Assembly (NCBI GenBank): GCA_004151065.3
Contig: NWUY0303934462.1
Coordinates: forward strand, 1-12,630
DNA: 12,630 nucleotides
Direction of reading: 5' to 3'
From: Larix sibirica
Taxonomy: Eukaryota; Streptophyta; Pinopsida; Pinales; Pinaceae
How positions within the stretch are numbered: position 1 is the stretch's first letter; every line of letters starts with the position of its first letter. Below, piece after piece: positions 1-9,334 of the stretch. Position numbers and translations under genes: made by a program. The notes under the pieces were generated by a model. It had not been told where the DNA came from. It worked only from the letters and a program-made list of their open reading frames with translations, and did not search any database.

Positions 1-295
1 ACTAAGTAGCACTAGAGAAGGAAATCTAATGAAATTGGTAGGTAGCATGAGAAAATGATGTGATAATGTTGTCAACATTAAGAGATACCTTCACACCAAA
101 GATTTATGAGAAGGGTACTAAGTGTTGCCCAAAAATTATAGTGTATAAATAACATGACTAGGCATAGATTAAGTCAAATTGATGTGCTTTAAGGATTTCC
201 TATTCTTTGTTTGAGGGCATGGTAATATATTTCTTCTTGATGATGATGGGGAGGAATGATTTTAACAATGAATGCAAAAGAAGGGGATCTTTAAG

Positions 296-577
296 GCCAA
301 TTATACAAAATATATACCATAGATGCCACTCATAGATGTGATTCTTGATATCGGTGGTGATGTTTTGGTGACATGTGGTAAGAATATTGACCCTGGTATC
401 ATGGTGAACTGGTAACTAAAACAAAGGTAAATAATACTTTAGCTAAATTCTCAAAATCGGTATGAGTGCCAGTTGGTTGTTCAATATACCATTTAGTGAA
501 TGCCCCAATGAGGGTATGTTGAAACAATTAAATCTAAATGGAATCCTCCATTATGTTGTTGGAGGGTCACCGCAGAT
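296..577 (+). mobile_element. Possible Ty3/gypsy aspartic protease relic
   Basis: An open stretch at 323-412 reads MPLIDVILDIGGDVLV at its start, resembling the segment around the catalytic Asp of plant Ty3/gypsy proteases (I/V-D-V-L-L-D-G-G-S/A-x-V). The Asp codon would be 347-349. A second stretch in another frame at 544-573 reads SSIMLLEGHR, loosely like the S-Y-x-M-L-L-G-R-P-W block that lies C-terminal in these proteases. The order and roughly 70-codon spacing fit. A stop precedes the first ATG and a frameshift separates the blocks, so any element is long dead. Both matches are short; chance similarity is a real alternative. Confidence 0.28.
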
Positions 578-1723
578 GAAAGTTCATCATATGGTTTGAA
601 GGGTCTTCACTAGGTCAACCCTTAAATTTTGGAATATCATATGGAAATTTGGTATGCTTAGTACACCCAATTGTGTCATGGAGGATATGGTCATTTTTTA
701 GATGTGAAAAGTTTGGAAGGTTCAGATTAAACATATATTGCATGATTTAGTTAACTTTTCCCATTTTGTAAGAGGTAATGGTAAAGGAGCTTGTGGAGGA
801 AGATCTCAAAGAAGAAGAGGTCAATGTGGAAGAGCTCATGGTGATTGGTTTTTAGGTAAAAAACTTATAGTGTGCTTCAATGGTGAGGTAGAAAGCGTTA
901 GGATCTCTGTAAGTAATTGAGGAACACCATGGAGTCTAATAGAATGCTTAGGGTAGTGTAGATCTATAATGGTGACCATCTTTTCAAATCTCTATGAACA
1001 TTGACTTTCTTGGAAAAAAAGAGTATGTTTCTAACACATAATATATCAAAGGTGATATGTCCAATGAAAACATGTTCTTAGTTGATGCAAAAAGTGGTTT
1101 TTTAATTTTGTTTCATGTAGTGAAAAATATGGTTTTAACAAAATGTTTCGCTTAAAGATAAAAAAATAGAAGCTCACCATCAATATTCTATCTAAACATA
1201 AGTAATCCATAATTTATAACTAGGCATTCTAATTTCCTCAAATAGTGGAAATGAAATACATTAAATGATGTGACTAAAGGTATGGTTGATAAAATCATAG
1301 GAAAAATCTCAAGGGGAGGAGATTCAAGGGGGGGATAACTATGCATCTTAGGTGCCTTTCCTATCCTATTAAATACACTTATCGGTAAACCTAGGATTTA
1401 GTCACTAATCTATCTTTTCATGGATTGTTGATAAGGATTTGCTAGATTCAAATAGTCAAGACGTTAGCTATAGCTTGAAATATCCAATAGACCCTATCAA
1501 ACCCAAAGCTAAGCATTGACACTCAAATGAGAGTGCATCTCTTATACTAGAAAACACATCCACTATAAAGATTTTTTTCTAGTTACCTAGTAGAATGACT
1601 AGGTTTCAATGGAAAACAACCATGGAAGGCTATTTGTATGCCTACCATATTATTGACCTAAACAATAATTGTTTTCCCTTGAGAGAGGATTTAATAGGTT
1701 AGATCAAGTTGTTTATTTTTTAG

Positions 1724-1840
1724 AAGTTTAAGTTATGGTGGCATGAGCTGATCTTGTGTATCTTTAAGAAGTGTCAAAGGAGGTATTTCACTATCTTAGT
1801 CTTTTTGTATCACCCAAGTTACTTTAACAATTCAAGGTGA
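1724..1840 (+). mobile_element. Possible Ty3/gypsy gag relic (WWHEL motif)
   Basis: A 38-codon open stretch between TAG (1721-1723) and TGA (1838-1840) contains KFKLWWHEL at 1724-1750. The pair of tryptophans followed by an acidic residue and Leu is typical of the retrotransposon gag domain of plant Ty3/gypsy elements (A-x-x-W-W-D/E-x-L). The following residues are basic and end in FLYHPSYF, which could correspond to the F-x-P-x-x-Y block. It lies downstream of the protease-like relic, opposite to the usual gag-protease order, so the two need not be one element. The call rests on one short motif. Confidence 0.25.
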
Positions 1841-3083
1841 AGAATATAATTTGATGTTGGATAGTTTTTAGGTCCTTTGTTGTGTGCATGAGTGCGGTGA
1901 TAAACTAAAATCAAATTTTAAAAGTAAAGTGTTGAAAGGAAATGTTGAATCAAAAAGTGGGAAATAAAATTGTAGTTGGTAAAGTCATAAAATAAAATGA
2001 TTTCATTCTTTACCAACAAATTTTGTTAGTTTTGAGAAATTAAAAATGGAAGAAAAAAAGTAAATCAAAGTTATTAATTTATGGGAAAAATTAGCATGTT
2101 AAAACCAACTTTTAGAATAGTAAACTGTTCAAAATGGATTTAGAAGGGGTTGTAAGGATTATAGATTACACAATGAAACTATCATGTAGATCAGATGAAT
2201 ATTATCCTATGTGAGCTACTAGTGTATGTATTGAAAACAAACTTGTGTGACTATGCAAAAATAGAGAAAACTAGGTAAATGAATTCTTGATAAATTCAAA
2301 AATAAAGACCCCTTTGATAAGTGTTAGGGTCAAGATGGGAGTCTATCACAACCTGCAAAATTACATAAAACTAAAGAGATCCTGAGGAACAACCTAGGAT
2401 TGTATTTGAGAATCAAATCCCCAATATGGTCATATGTGAATTTTATGTATGAGTGCACAAAACCAATCTCAACCAATTTTTAATGCTAAGGTGGAAAAAA
2501 TGATAAATGTTAAATAAAACTATAATATATATTTTATTCCCTATACATAGAATTCAACCTTATAAACCATTGAAAGTATGGATTCAAATGATTTAAATAG
2601 TATAATGGAGGGAAATAAAAACAACTCTATATTAAACCAATGGAAAATGAAATAAACTAACTAATTAATATCACTTGGAAGAAAATAACAAAAGTTGTCT
2701 CCAAACCTTCTTCATGGGAGGGTCCTTTGAATCTTTGAATGGGATCCCTTAGACGTGAAATAAAATGGGTATCTCTTTACCTTATGCAAGCATAATTTTG
2801 GAGGGGAATTTGGTAAACATGGAGGCAAGGCAAGGCAAGATTTTTGGGTTGAATCTTGATGAATCTTCACTCATTAAAAAAATATTAACAACATAACCTT
2901 AGCACAAAGAAACACTCTCACATGCATGGGGGTAGGGCTATATTTATAGGTAATTATCAATCTTGGAAGAAAGTAGTTATAGTGTGAATTTCCATTATTC
3001 ACATATGACCACCCATGTGATTTATTAGACTCTAATGAGGGCTAAGTACCCTTTCATTGATTACTGATAATATCATGCATTCA

Positions 3084-3121
3084 CCCACTAATTCCTTGAG
3101 CTAGCTAGAGGAATTAATGGG
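3084..3121. repeat. Imperfect inverted repeat (hairpin)
   Basis: Arms at 3084-3096 and 3109-3121 are complementary at 12 of 13 positions. The 12-base spacer contains the palindrome AGCTAGCT. No coding sequence lies around it. It could be a decayed terminus of a small DNA transposon, but no second copy or target duplication was seen. Confidence 0.5.
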
Positions 3122-3481
3122 TCATGGCAATAATTGAATCATGGTAATTAGGGGATCACATGAATATAAAAAATCCCTTGCATTATTTTGCCATTTAAGG
3201 GATAATTTATGTGGCAATTTAGTTGGTCATTTTAGATTTTGAGTTGGCTTGGTGACATGTAATTGGCCTATAAATTATTCAATTGAATGTATTCAATAAG
3301 TTTAATATTGGTTTGGGATGTTTCTGATCAATATCACTTAAATATCATAGCTGAGAAAAATAGGAGTGATAACAATGACTGTGTATTTCCACTACCAATT
3401 GTCTCCTAATTATCATAGTAATTGTGCTCGATTCCGGTGACCTTGATTTAATTTCTAAGAAATTTTGAGAAATCATACTCT

Positions 3482-4530
3482 TCAATTATTGAGGTTATCC
3501 ATTGTCACCTTCATCATGTTATTTAATGTTGCTCTAGCCATCTCAATTAATTTATTTTCAACTAGTTCTAGGGTAGGCTCTATGTGGGGCTTGGGTGAGG
3601 TAGGACATGTGTACAAACTATCTAACAACAATACACTCCTAAGTCTTGGAACTAATGTTTCATTTTCAACCTCTACTTTTAAGTTTTCAATTAATGTAAC
3701 TTGTTGTTCCACTTATGATTTGCAAAACTATGTGGTTGCCTCATTTAAATTTGACTACATCTCTAACATCCATATCAAAAACTTCAAGAATGATATATGA
3801 TAACTCCATCTTTTTTTTTATTTCCCCATGGGTTGATTTGATCTCATTACAAATGACTTAATATTATCATGAATATTAAGAATCTCCTAAAAAATTATAG
3901 TTTTGAGTCTTCTTAAACTCTTTCAACGTTGCCTATATCTCTTGCATTTCAAATAGGGCCCATTCAAGTGCTTTCTCAATATCAATATCTATCACTTCAC
4001 CTCCTCCTTGACCAAGAGGTACTATAGGAATGGAAAAACTAATATGGGAAGGAATTGGAGCATCAAGGTGGTTCTTACCATCAATAGTTTATGTGCCTTC
4101 AACTTATTCCTCTTTCATAGTAGCATGGATAGTATTTTTCGTTACTTTATTTCTATCTCAGGTTACTTAGGCCTTTTTAACCCATGATGACGATGATCAT
4201 ATCCTCCATCACCTTTAGCTTCTTCATAGGATTGTATGACATGTTTTATGGATGACTTAGATGGAGGGATTTTATTTGTGATGGTAAATGTGGTGGCCCC
4301 ATTAACCTAGCCTACACTCCTAGTGACAACTTATATATATGTATCCTAGCCTAATTGTTGCACACACGAAATCATAGTATGTTAGAAAGCTCGAGTGTTG
4401 AAAGAAGAGGTACTTTAAAAGTTTGGTTCCCTTTAAACTACTTTGAAATAGGATTGACCAACATAACAATAAAAAGAGTACTAGATCCATAACCTTCAAA
4501 TTTATTCATTCCTTGGTGTGAGGATGTCAT
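3482..4530 (-). pseudogene. Decayed unidentified coding sequence K
   Basis: Several minus-strand stretches in successive frames read as protein rather than random sequence. The block from an ATG at 4530 contains MNKFEGYGSSTLF, then TAG at 4438-4440 and FKGNQTFKVPLLSTLEL in the same frame. Bases 4306-4166 are open for 47 codons in another frame, with SIKHVIQSYEEAKGDGGYD. Bases 4088-3936 are open for 51 codons in the third frame, with EVIDIDIEKALEWALFEM. Bases 3712-3482 are open for 76 codons, rich in Glu, Leu and Asn with coiled-coil-like spacing. At least three frameshifts and about eight stops separate the pieces. The composition (polar, charged, helical C-terminal half) would suit a retroelement gag or a nuclear protein, but I do not recognise the family. 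The plus-strand frame at 3465-3800 is its antisense shadow. Confidence 0.5.
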
Positions 4531-5150
4531 GGTCTCTCATTCATCATCATCTTCCTCCTGGTTCTATATTAAGACACAATTCACCAAGTTGATATGAAAA
4601 ATAACAGGATTAGTGAAATATTTGACACTAAACCTATTTAAATTGTGTGTCTAAGTTGTTGGAATAGTGTATTAGGACCCCAATAAACCCACTGTAACAA
4701 TGAAAACTCAATACTAAACCTGTGTTTTAAATCTAGTTTGTTTCTTTAAAAAATGACCAAAAACACAATGAAAATCATCTCGAAAGTCAATTTTGGGAAA
4801 TTTCTACTTGGAACTCGGTTATGAGAAAATATGACTTGGAAAGTTCATTTCGAAATCAACTTGGAAAATTGACACACTCAACTTGGTTAACCTTGTTTAT
4901 GTAGAAATTATATTTACTTTTTAATACTAACTTATATTTTACTTTCATTAACTTAAATATTCATTGTTAAAAGTGAGACCCCCATTTTGTGATTTTTTGC
5001 AATGGATTCAAACTTATATCGATAAGATTTCACATGGAGAAGATAGAAATTTTTTTATTATGCAATTTTTATCAAACTTAATCATTTTTCAGCATTTTAG
5101 TATTTTCAATATTCATGTGAAAAAAAATTGTTCAAACTTTTCTTTCCTAC
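4531..5150. other. Non-coding AT-rich spacer
   Basis: No convincing gene. Just upstream of coding relic K on its strand an acidic run (EEDDDE) precedes a TGA and the ATG at 4530. Similar short phrases around 4770-4880, with repeated ACTTGGAAA-like words, hint at an old local duplication. The plus-strand opening at 4964-5158 is low-complexity, Phe/Ile-rich translation of AT-rich DNA. Confidence 0.5.
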
Positions 5151-5706
5151 ACTCCTAACATGACCACTGTAAGAATTAAATTTACTGAAAAAGTTCATCA
5201 AAAGAATTCCTAAAGAACATGTACTACTAATGAACTTATCCAACTCATTACTACACACACGAAATTCCTAAAGAACATCTACTATTAATGAACTTATCCA
5301 ACTCATTACTACACACGAGGTTTATGTTACACTCCTAACATGAGCAATGTAGAAATTAAAATTCAATGAAGAAGTTCATCAAAAGAATTCCTAAAGAGAG
5401 TTTACTACTAATGAACTTATCGAAATAATTACTACACAGATGTTTAGGTTCAATTTAATAGAAATATTTACTTAGTTGGCTACTCATAAAGAACATGTAC
5501 TACTAATGAACTTACCCAACTCATTACTACACACCAGGTTTAGGTTACATTCCTAACATGGGAAATGTAGGAATTAAACTTTAATGAAGATGTTCATCAA
5601 AATAATTCCTAAAGAACATGCACTACTAATGAACTTATCCAACTCATTACTACACACAAGGTTTAGGTCCAATTTAATAAACATATTTTCTTAGTTGGCT
5701 ACTCAT
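5151..5706. repeat. Nested tandem array with 218-bp higher-order unit
   Basis: A core of about 50 bp containing CTACTAATGAACTTATCCAA recurs five times, near 5210-5260, 5268-5316, 5391-5436, 5485-5534 and 5609-5658. A leader module starting with TCCTAACATG precedes three cores, at 5151, 5331 and 5549, each about 60 bp upstream. A trailing module ending in TTAGTTGGCTACTCA follows two of them, at 5443-5487 and 5661-5706. Leader, core and trailer all repeat with a 218-bp offset, so 5331-5548 is a full higher-order unit and 5549-5706 a partial second copy. The first leader-core pair is offset 180 bp. Copies differ by scattered substitutions. It may be a minisatellite or repeats from an LTR; the modules show no open coding frame. 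Confidence 0.85.
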
Positions 5707-5838
5707 GAATGTATAATGCAAGATGGCTTAAGCAAAATGACTTGTCCTAGAACAAATAAAATAGGTATATGAAACTTTATAAGAGAGTAATAGAAGATAA
5801 TCATCTTTAAAATTTAATTGAACTCTACCTCGTGTATA

Positions 5839-6476
5839 CTACTCTTTAGAGGCCATGGCCCGATACATTTGGTCAAGCTCGTTGATGGTTTATGGAGACC
5901 TCCTCTCTACTTTAGTCGGTTGGTATTTTGATAGAATGCCTTCCCTGTTCAAATAACTCTCTTGATTCCCTCAACTGATTCTTGTAAAATAAGTAGGATT
6001 TGAATAGGATCATCATAGAACACATCATTAGATAATTTATTAAGGTTACATGGGTTGATCCTCCTAATGGGCCAATCCCCAAGATGGTCTTCTATGTAGA
6101 GTACTTTTTGAAGATGATTGATGGCCTTATTGTTCATCCCCTACGCGATTTGGCACTGGATACATGATATTAGGATCCCCATTGGGTAATTTTGAGTTGG
6201 TTCTCATAGTCTTCGGGTTAAAACTGACACTACATCACCCCGAGTGATATGAGCCAATTATTCCATGTTCATGAGACCTAAATAGATGAGCACTTCATCT
6301 TTAGGTTCCCTATCTATTACGATACTAGAGGATCATTTTACTGCCTTTCTAGGGAGTCCTAAACTATATATCTAGGTTCGTATGTTCCCTAGATCATAGA
6401 TACTTGGCCTTGTACACAAAGGAGGCCCTTGGATTAAAATATCTCCTATTCCACTACTCTTAGCCCCATCCAAACC
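5839..6476 (-). pseudogene. Unidentified coding relic G, in-frame stops only
   Basis: One minus-strand frame can be read from 6476 to 5949, about 176 codons, interrupted only by TAG 6372-6374, TGA 6333-6335, TAA 6258-6260, TGA 6204-6206 and TAG 6141-6143, ending at TGA 5949-5951. Readable blocks include SIYDLGNIRT, IVIDREPKDEVLIYLGLM, LAHITRGDVVSVLTRRL, INHLQKVLYIEDHLGDWP and LSNDVFYDDPIQILLILQ. The frame continues through YQNTNRLK to TAG 5907-5909, then a frameshift leads to INELDQMYRAMASKE at 5886-5842. The first part also stays open upstream to about 6572. Stops without frameshifts suggest decay mainly by base substitution and a younger age than the neighbouring Penelope relic. I do not recognise the family; a retroelement accessory or gag protein, or a captured host gene, are possible. 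Confidence 0.55.
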
Positions 6477-7183
6477 TGGTTTGGTATTGCAATGATGATT
6501 GTGATGATAAAATTGACAAATTTGTGTTATAATATTTAAGTATGAGAGTGAGGTTAGTGCACTAATTTTTTTTCATGGATCAATTTAGTTAGGTTGGCTT
6601 CTTTGTTGGTTTATGATTAACCTTTGCAAATCACTTTAATTTGGTCTTTCATCTTTGTTTAGAGTGTTGGTATGCTTCTTGATTTTTAATGCATCTTTAC
6701 TTATATTTTTAAATGTTTTTCTCTAAAAACCAATTTTATCTCTTCAATGAAAACTTGATTCTTTGTGTTGTGAGAGTGTTTTGTAAGAGTATATTTAGTT
6801 GTGAGATATAAACACACTATTCTTCTTGAGACAAACTTTTAAGGAACGACCTGTTTTTATGATGTAGTTTATATCATGGGAGTAGGGGATTGAGTAAACT
6901 CCCTTCCATGATTTTGATATAATGAATCCTTTGTCATGTCACTGAATTTGCTTATTGTATTCAAAGGGGGAAAGGATACCTTGGCATTCTATCTTTTCAA
7001 AATTCATGCAATCTAGTGGACGATACCCTTGATATATGGCAATGCAATCCATGGACCATTTAACTCTTGATTACAGTGATTGATTCAATTAACTTGAGAC
7101 TTGTAGATAGGCTTATTAATTGTCTCTCATGGTAGCCATTGTTCGTAATGATTACCCTAAGATGATTCAATTGTTTGGTCCAA

Positions 7184-7293
7184 GTCATCTAAATCAAAAT
7201 TCTTATTGGTATTGTGGTAAGTGTGGAAATAACTTCAACTAGGTCATCTACATCAAATTTATATTGTGGTAAGTTTTGGAAATAACCTCAACC
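7184..7293. repeat. 59-bp internal duplication in the Penelope relic
   Basis: The segment from 7184 to about 7241 recurs from 7243 to about 7293. Both start GTCATCTA and contain ATTGTGGTAAG followed by GGAAATAAC; the second copy is shorter by a small deletion. On the minus strand both translate to a VEVIS-like phrase at the RT-to-linker junction, so the duplication arose inside the element and adds one of its frame disruptions. Confidence 0.75.
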
Positions 7294-8134
7294 TTATGCT
7301 TTGATTGATGGTGCAAACTGGTATGTAAGTATACATCCATTTGATGTTTTTCCCATATCTCTATTACCTTAGCCTACCATCATCTTTTTTTTTTAGAAGT
7401 ATGTCTATAAATGGTAACTTTTTATCTTCCTCCATGTATATGGTGAATTTTATGTGTGTAGAGGTTTTTTTAGATGTGTTAGGAAACCATCAAGCCGCTC
7501 CTTCCTTCCCATGTCTCCATATTCTTGCAAAGATATCATACACAAATACTTCCCATTTTTTTGTTTGAATGGATAAGATTTAATGGCCATTGCTTCAAAT
7601 TGCTCCCTATATATGTTTGATATGAGTGGTGTAACATGAAACCCATAGAAATATTGTTTATGTGCTCATATATTCTCTCTTTGAAATTGAGATATGTCAA
7701 TTTAAGATAAACTCTCATTAGGTATTCATTATTGATGCTAATTATGTTTTTCAATACATCAAGGTATTGTTCATTGAAATTATAGTGAACAATTGTAGTA
7801 TGTCAATGTTGACCAGTATGCCATCTTTATCAACTTCTTGTTTTTTAAGACATTTAATGAAAGATGAAGAACGTTGAATGGATCATGAAGGAAAAAGTGT
7901 TCCCTACTAAGGGAAGCAATTTTTTAGCAAGAGTCCTCACAAGAGCATAAATAAATAAACCTCTAATATTAATGATCAATATTAGAGAGACACCATCTTC
8001 TATTCTTAGTCATTACTTTATTTTCACTTGGCTATCAAAAAACAAATATTAAGTAGTATTTAAACCTATCTCAAATTTTTTTATCATGTGGATTCTCCTT
8101 AATGTTTCTATAAGCACATTTAATGTTGTGTTCT

Positions 8135-8186
8135 ATCATCTTATTAAAATAATTTTCTTCATCATCTTATTAAAATAATCTTCTTC
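8135..8186. repeat. 26-bp direct tandem duplication
   Basis: ATCATCTTATTAAAATAATT begins a 26-base unit at 8135-8160, and the unit repeats at 8161-8186 with one substitution. It lies in the N-terminal part of the Penelope relic just after the INEEDYFNKM block. A 26-base gain would shift the frame. Confidence 0.85.
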
Positions 8187-8621
8187 ATTGATAACTACCA
8201 TTGCATTACACTTATTACATTCTTTGAATTTATTAATGTTATTATTTCCTTATCATTCAAATGTCTTCTTCTTGATTTAAATCTCCTCAACATTACAACA
8301 CATTCTTTCTTTGTCTCTTCACCATTATCCTTTTAAGCAAAAACAAATTCCTTACTTTATTTATTGAACATTATCCCTTTCAACAAAACATATATGTAAT
8401 TTTATTTGAAATCATATGATTATTTACATCAATGAAAGAGTTATTTATGACAATATAATTATTTTATTTTTTAAGAATAGTGAAAGAGTAAAAAAATTAT
8501 GATAAAATTTAAATATAATTGCCAATCACACTTTTATGCTCATGTATTAGTAATCTATTGTATGATTAAGTGTTTTCTTTTTCATCTCGTGTAAATCGTT
8601 ATGTTTATGGGTTCCAAGGTT

Positions 8622-8676
8622 TGATACGTCCGTTTTGCTCCTTATTACCCCACTCCGGGGACTCGTAACTTTGAGC
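8622..8676. other. GC-richer island with small hairpin
   Basis: This stretch stands out in very AT-rich surroundings. It includes CCCC at 8648-8651 and GGGG at 8657-8660 around a 5-base loop, a 4-bp stem. It runs directly into the TA tract. It could be the end of a mobile element, but no matching terminus or target duplication was found. Confidence 0.3.
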
Positions 8677-8681
8677 TCTTT

Positions 8682-8720
8682 TATATATATATATATATAT
8701 AATATATATATATATTATAT
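8682..8720. repeat. TA dinucleotide microsatellite
   Basis: An alternating TA tract with single-base interruptions near 8701 and 8715. It is likely length-polymorphic and self-complementary, so this is a place where assembly errors are possible. Confidence 0.95.
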
Positions 8721-8814
8721 TTACATTATATTTTAAAGGGTTTATTTAATTTGATCTATTTTTTTAGTGAATGTATTGATTTACAAGCAAAAACATGTTC
8801 TCAACTAGCACACC

Positions 8815-8849
8815 AACTCATGATGTAAACACGAACTCATGATGTAAAC
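8815..8849. repeat. 16-bp direct repeat, 19-bp period
   Basis: AACTCATGATGTAAAC occurs at 8815-8830 and again at 8834-8849, separated by ACG. The copies are identical, suggesting a recent slippage-type duplication. No function is evident. Confidence 0.9.
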
Positions 8850-9246
8850 CTTTTAGTTATATTAATAACGTGTTCTTGAAATCGAATTTATTTGTTAACA
8901 CGTTTTTATACTTTATTTTTATTATTTACATTGAAGTGTATCAAAGTCCCATCTGGTATGAGTAGAAATGATTGTAGTTTTGTGGAGCCATCGACTCATC
9001 TCAATCCCTAAGAGATTAATCTAGAATCTCTTGGCAGAACTTAGAAGCAATCCGGTTCTTGTTAGATTTTTTCTGGGAAAATTAAGAGAAAATATTACTC
9101 AATGTCGGAAACAAATGCTCAAAGAAGTTTTTAAATGGCAACTTCTTATTCAGACCTATAAACAAATGCTTTGGACAGGTCAAGGTTTACAAGGTCGGTC
9201 TGAAAGGATCTCAGGGCCCTATTTCCGTGTGTTCATCACTTTTATA

Positions 9247-9254
9247 TGACGTCA
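9247..9254. promoter_or_regulatory. Palindromic TGACGTCA bZIP-type site
   Basis: TGACGTCA lies about 73 bases upstream of the TATA box of the lipase gene. A second TGACG core is at 9282-9286. Paired TGACG cores are the binding pattern of plant TGA/bZIP factors (as-1-like). Location and spacing fit a proximal promoter; actual binding is inference. Confidence 0.5.
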
Positions 9255-9326
9255 CACCGTGCTTTGGCCAGCTATACGCTTTGACGGATTCAAAAACCGG
9301 TATCAGTTTGATACAATGATCCCTTC

Positions 9327-9334
9327 TATATAAA
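9327..9334 (+). promoter_or_regulatory. TATA box of the lipase gene
   Basis: TATATAAA lies 57 bases before the ATG at 9384. Transcription starting 25-32 bases downstream would begin near 9355-9365. That would leave the ATG at 9363 with almost no leader, and favours the ATG at 9384 as the start. Confidence 0.7.

Larger units (their letters stand above)
1..3464. other. AT-rich region without an intact gene
   Basis: No reading frame here is both long and protein-like on either strand. Bases 738-920 are open for 60 codons and rich in Gly and Arg, but begin without ATG and match nothing I recognise. Two short plus-strand stretches, listed separately, resemble pieces of Ty3/gypsy gag and protease. 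The rest is consistent with very old retroelement or intergenic DNA: AT-rich, with homopolymer runs and frequent stops in all frames. Confidence 0.6.
6701..8320 (-). mobile_element. Degenerate Penelope-like retroelement (RT plus GIY-YIG)
   Basis: Minus-strand fragments in changing frames follow the domain order of a Penelope-like polyprotein. N-terminal: LNDKEIITLI near 8260 and KCNAMVVINEEDYFNKM at 8213-8163, like the ADKGN-x-VV block. RT: LAKKLLPLVGNT at 7931-7896; ILVNIDILQLFT at 7819-7784 with the motif A Asp at 7802-7804; ISMG then TPLISNIYREQFE at 7632-7594, the MGSPLSP block; FVYDIF then WRHG at 7546-7508, the FVDD motif C with its first Asp changed to Tyr; LPFIDILL ending at 7394; YLHTSLHHQSKHK at 7331-7293. 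Linker: LNHLRVIITNNGYHERQ at 7170-7120, WIALPYIKGI near 7040, VSFPPLNTISKF from 6979. Endonuclease: GVYSIPYSHDINYIIKTGR at 6902-6846, then HSHNTKNQVF from 6778. At least eight frameshifts and more than ten stops make it inert. RT reverse-transcribes at a nicked target; the GIY-YIG domain makes the nick. The N-terminal part and terminal repeats were not recognised. Confidence 0.88.
8321..8930. other. AT-rich spacer between element and lipase gene
   Basis: No gene seen. The stretch holds a short GC-richer island at 8622-8676, a TA microsatellite and a small direct repeat, all listed separately. The missing N-terminal sequence or 5' terminal repeat of the Penelope relic may lie here, but no recognisable protein blocks remain. 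Confidence 0.5.

Noticed and set aside
738-920. A Gly/Arg-rich 60-codon plus-strand stretch.
   Set aside because: There is no ATG, no recognisable motif (no CCHC zinc knuckle despite the basic composition), and no support from the flanks.
3465-3800. A 111-codon plus-strand open stretch with an apparent signal-peptide-like start.
   Set aside because: It starts at TTG and is antisense to the acidic, helical part of coding relic K. The minus-strand reading joins with further protein-like blocks, so this is a shadow.
8945-8956. AGTCCCATCTGG, resembling the upstream element of plant snRNA promoters.
   Set aside because: It matches the element only partly, and no snRNA-like sequence or correctly spaced TATA box follows.
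9031-9249. A 72-codon open stretch just upstream of the lipase, possibly an upstream exon.
   Set aside because: It starts at TTG rather than ATG, lies upstream of a good TATA box, and its translation does not resemble the N-terminus of the lipase family. It is better explained as promoter DNA.
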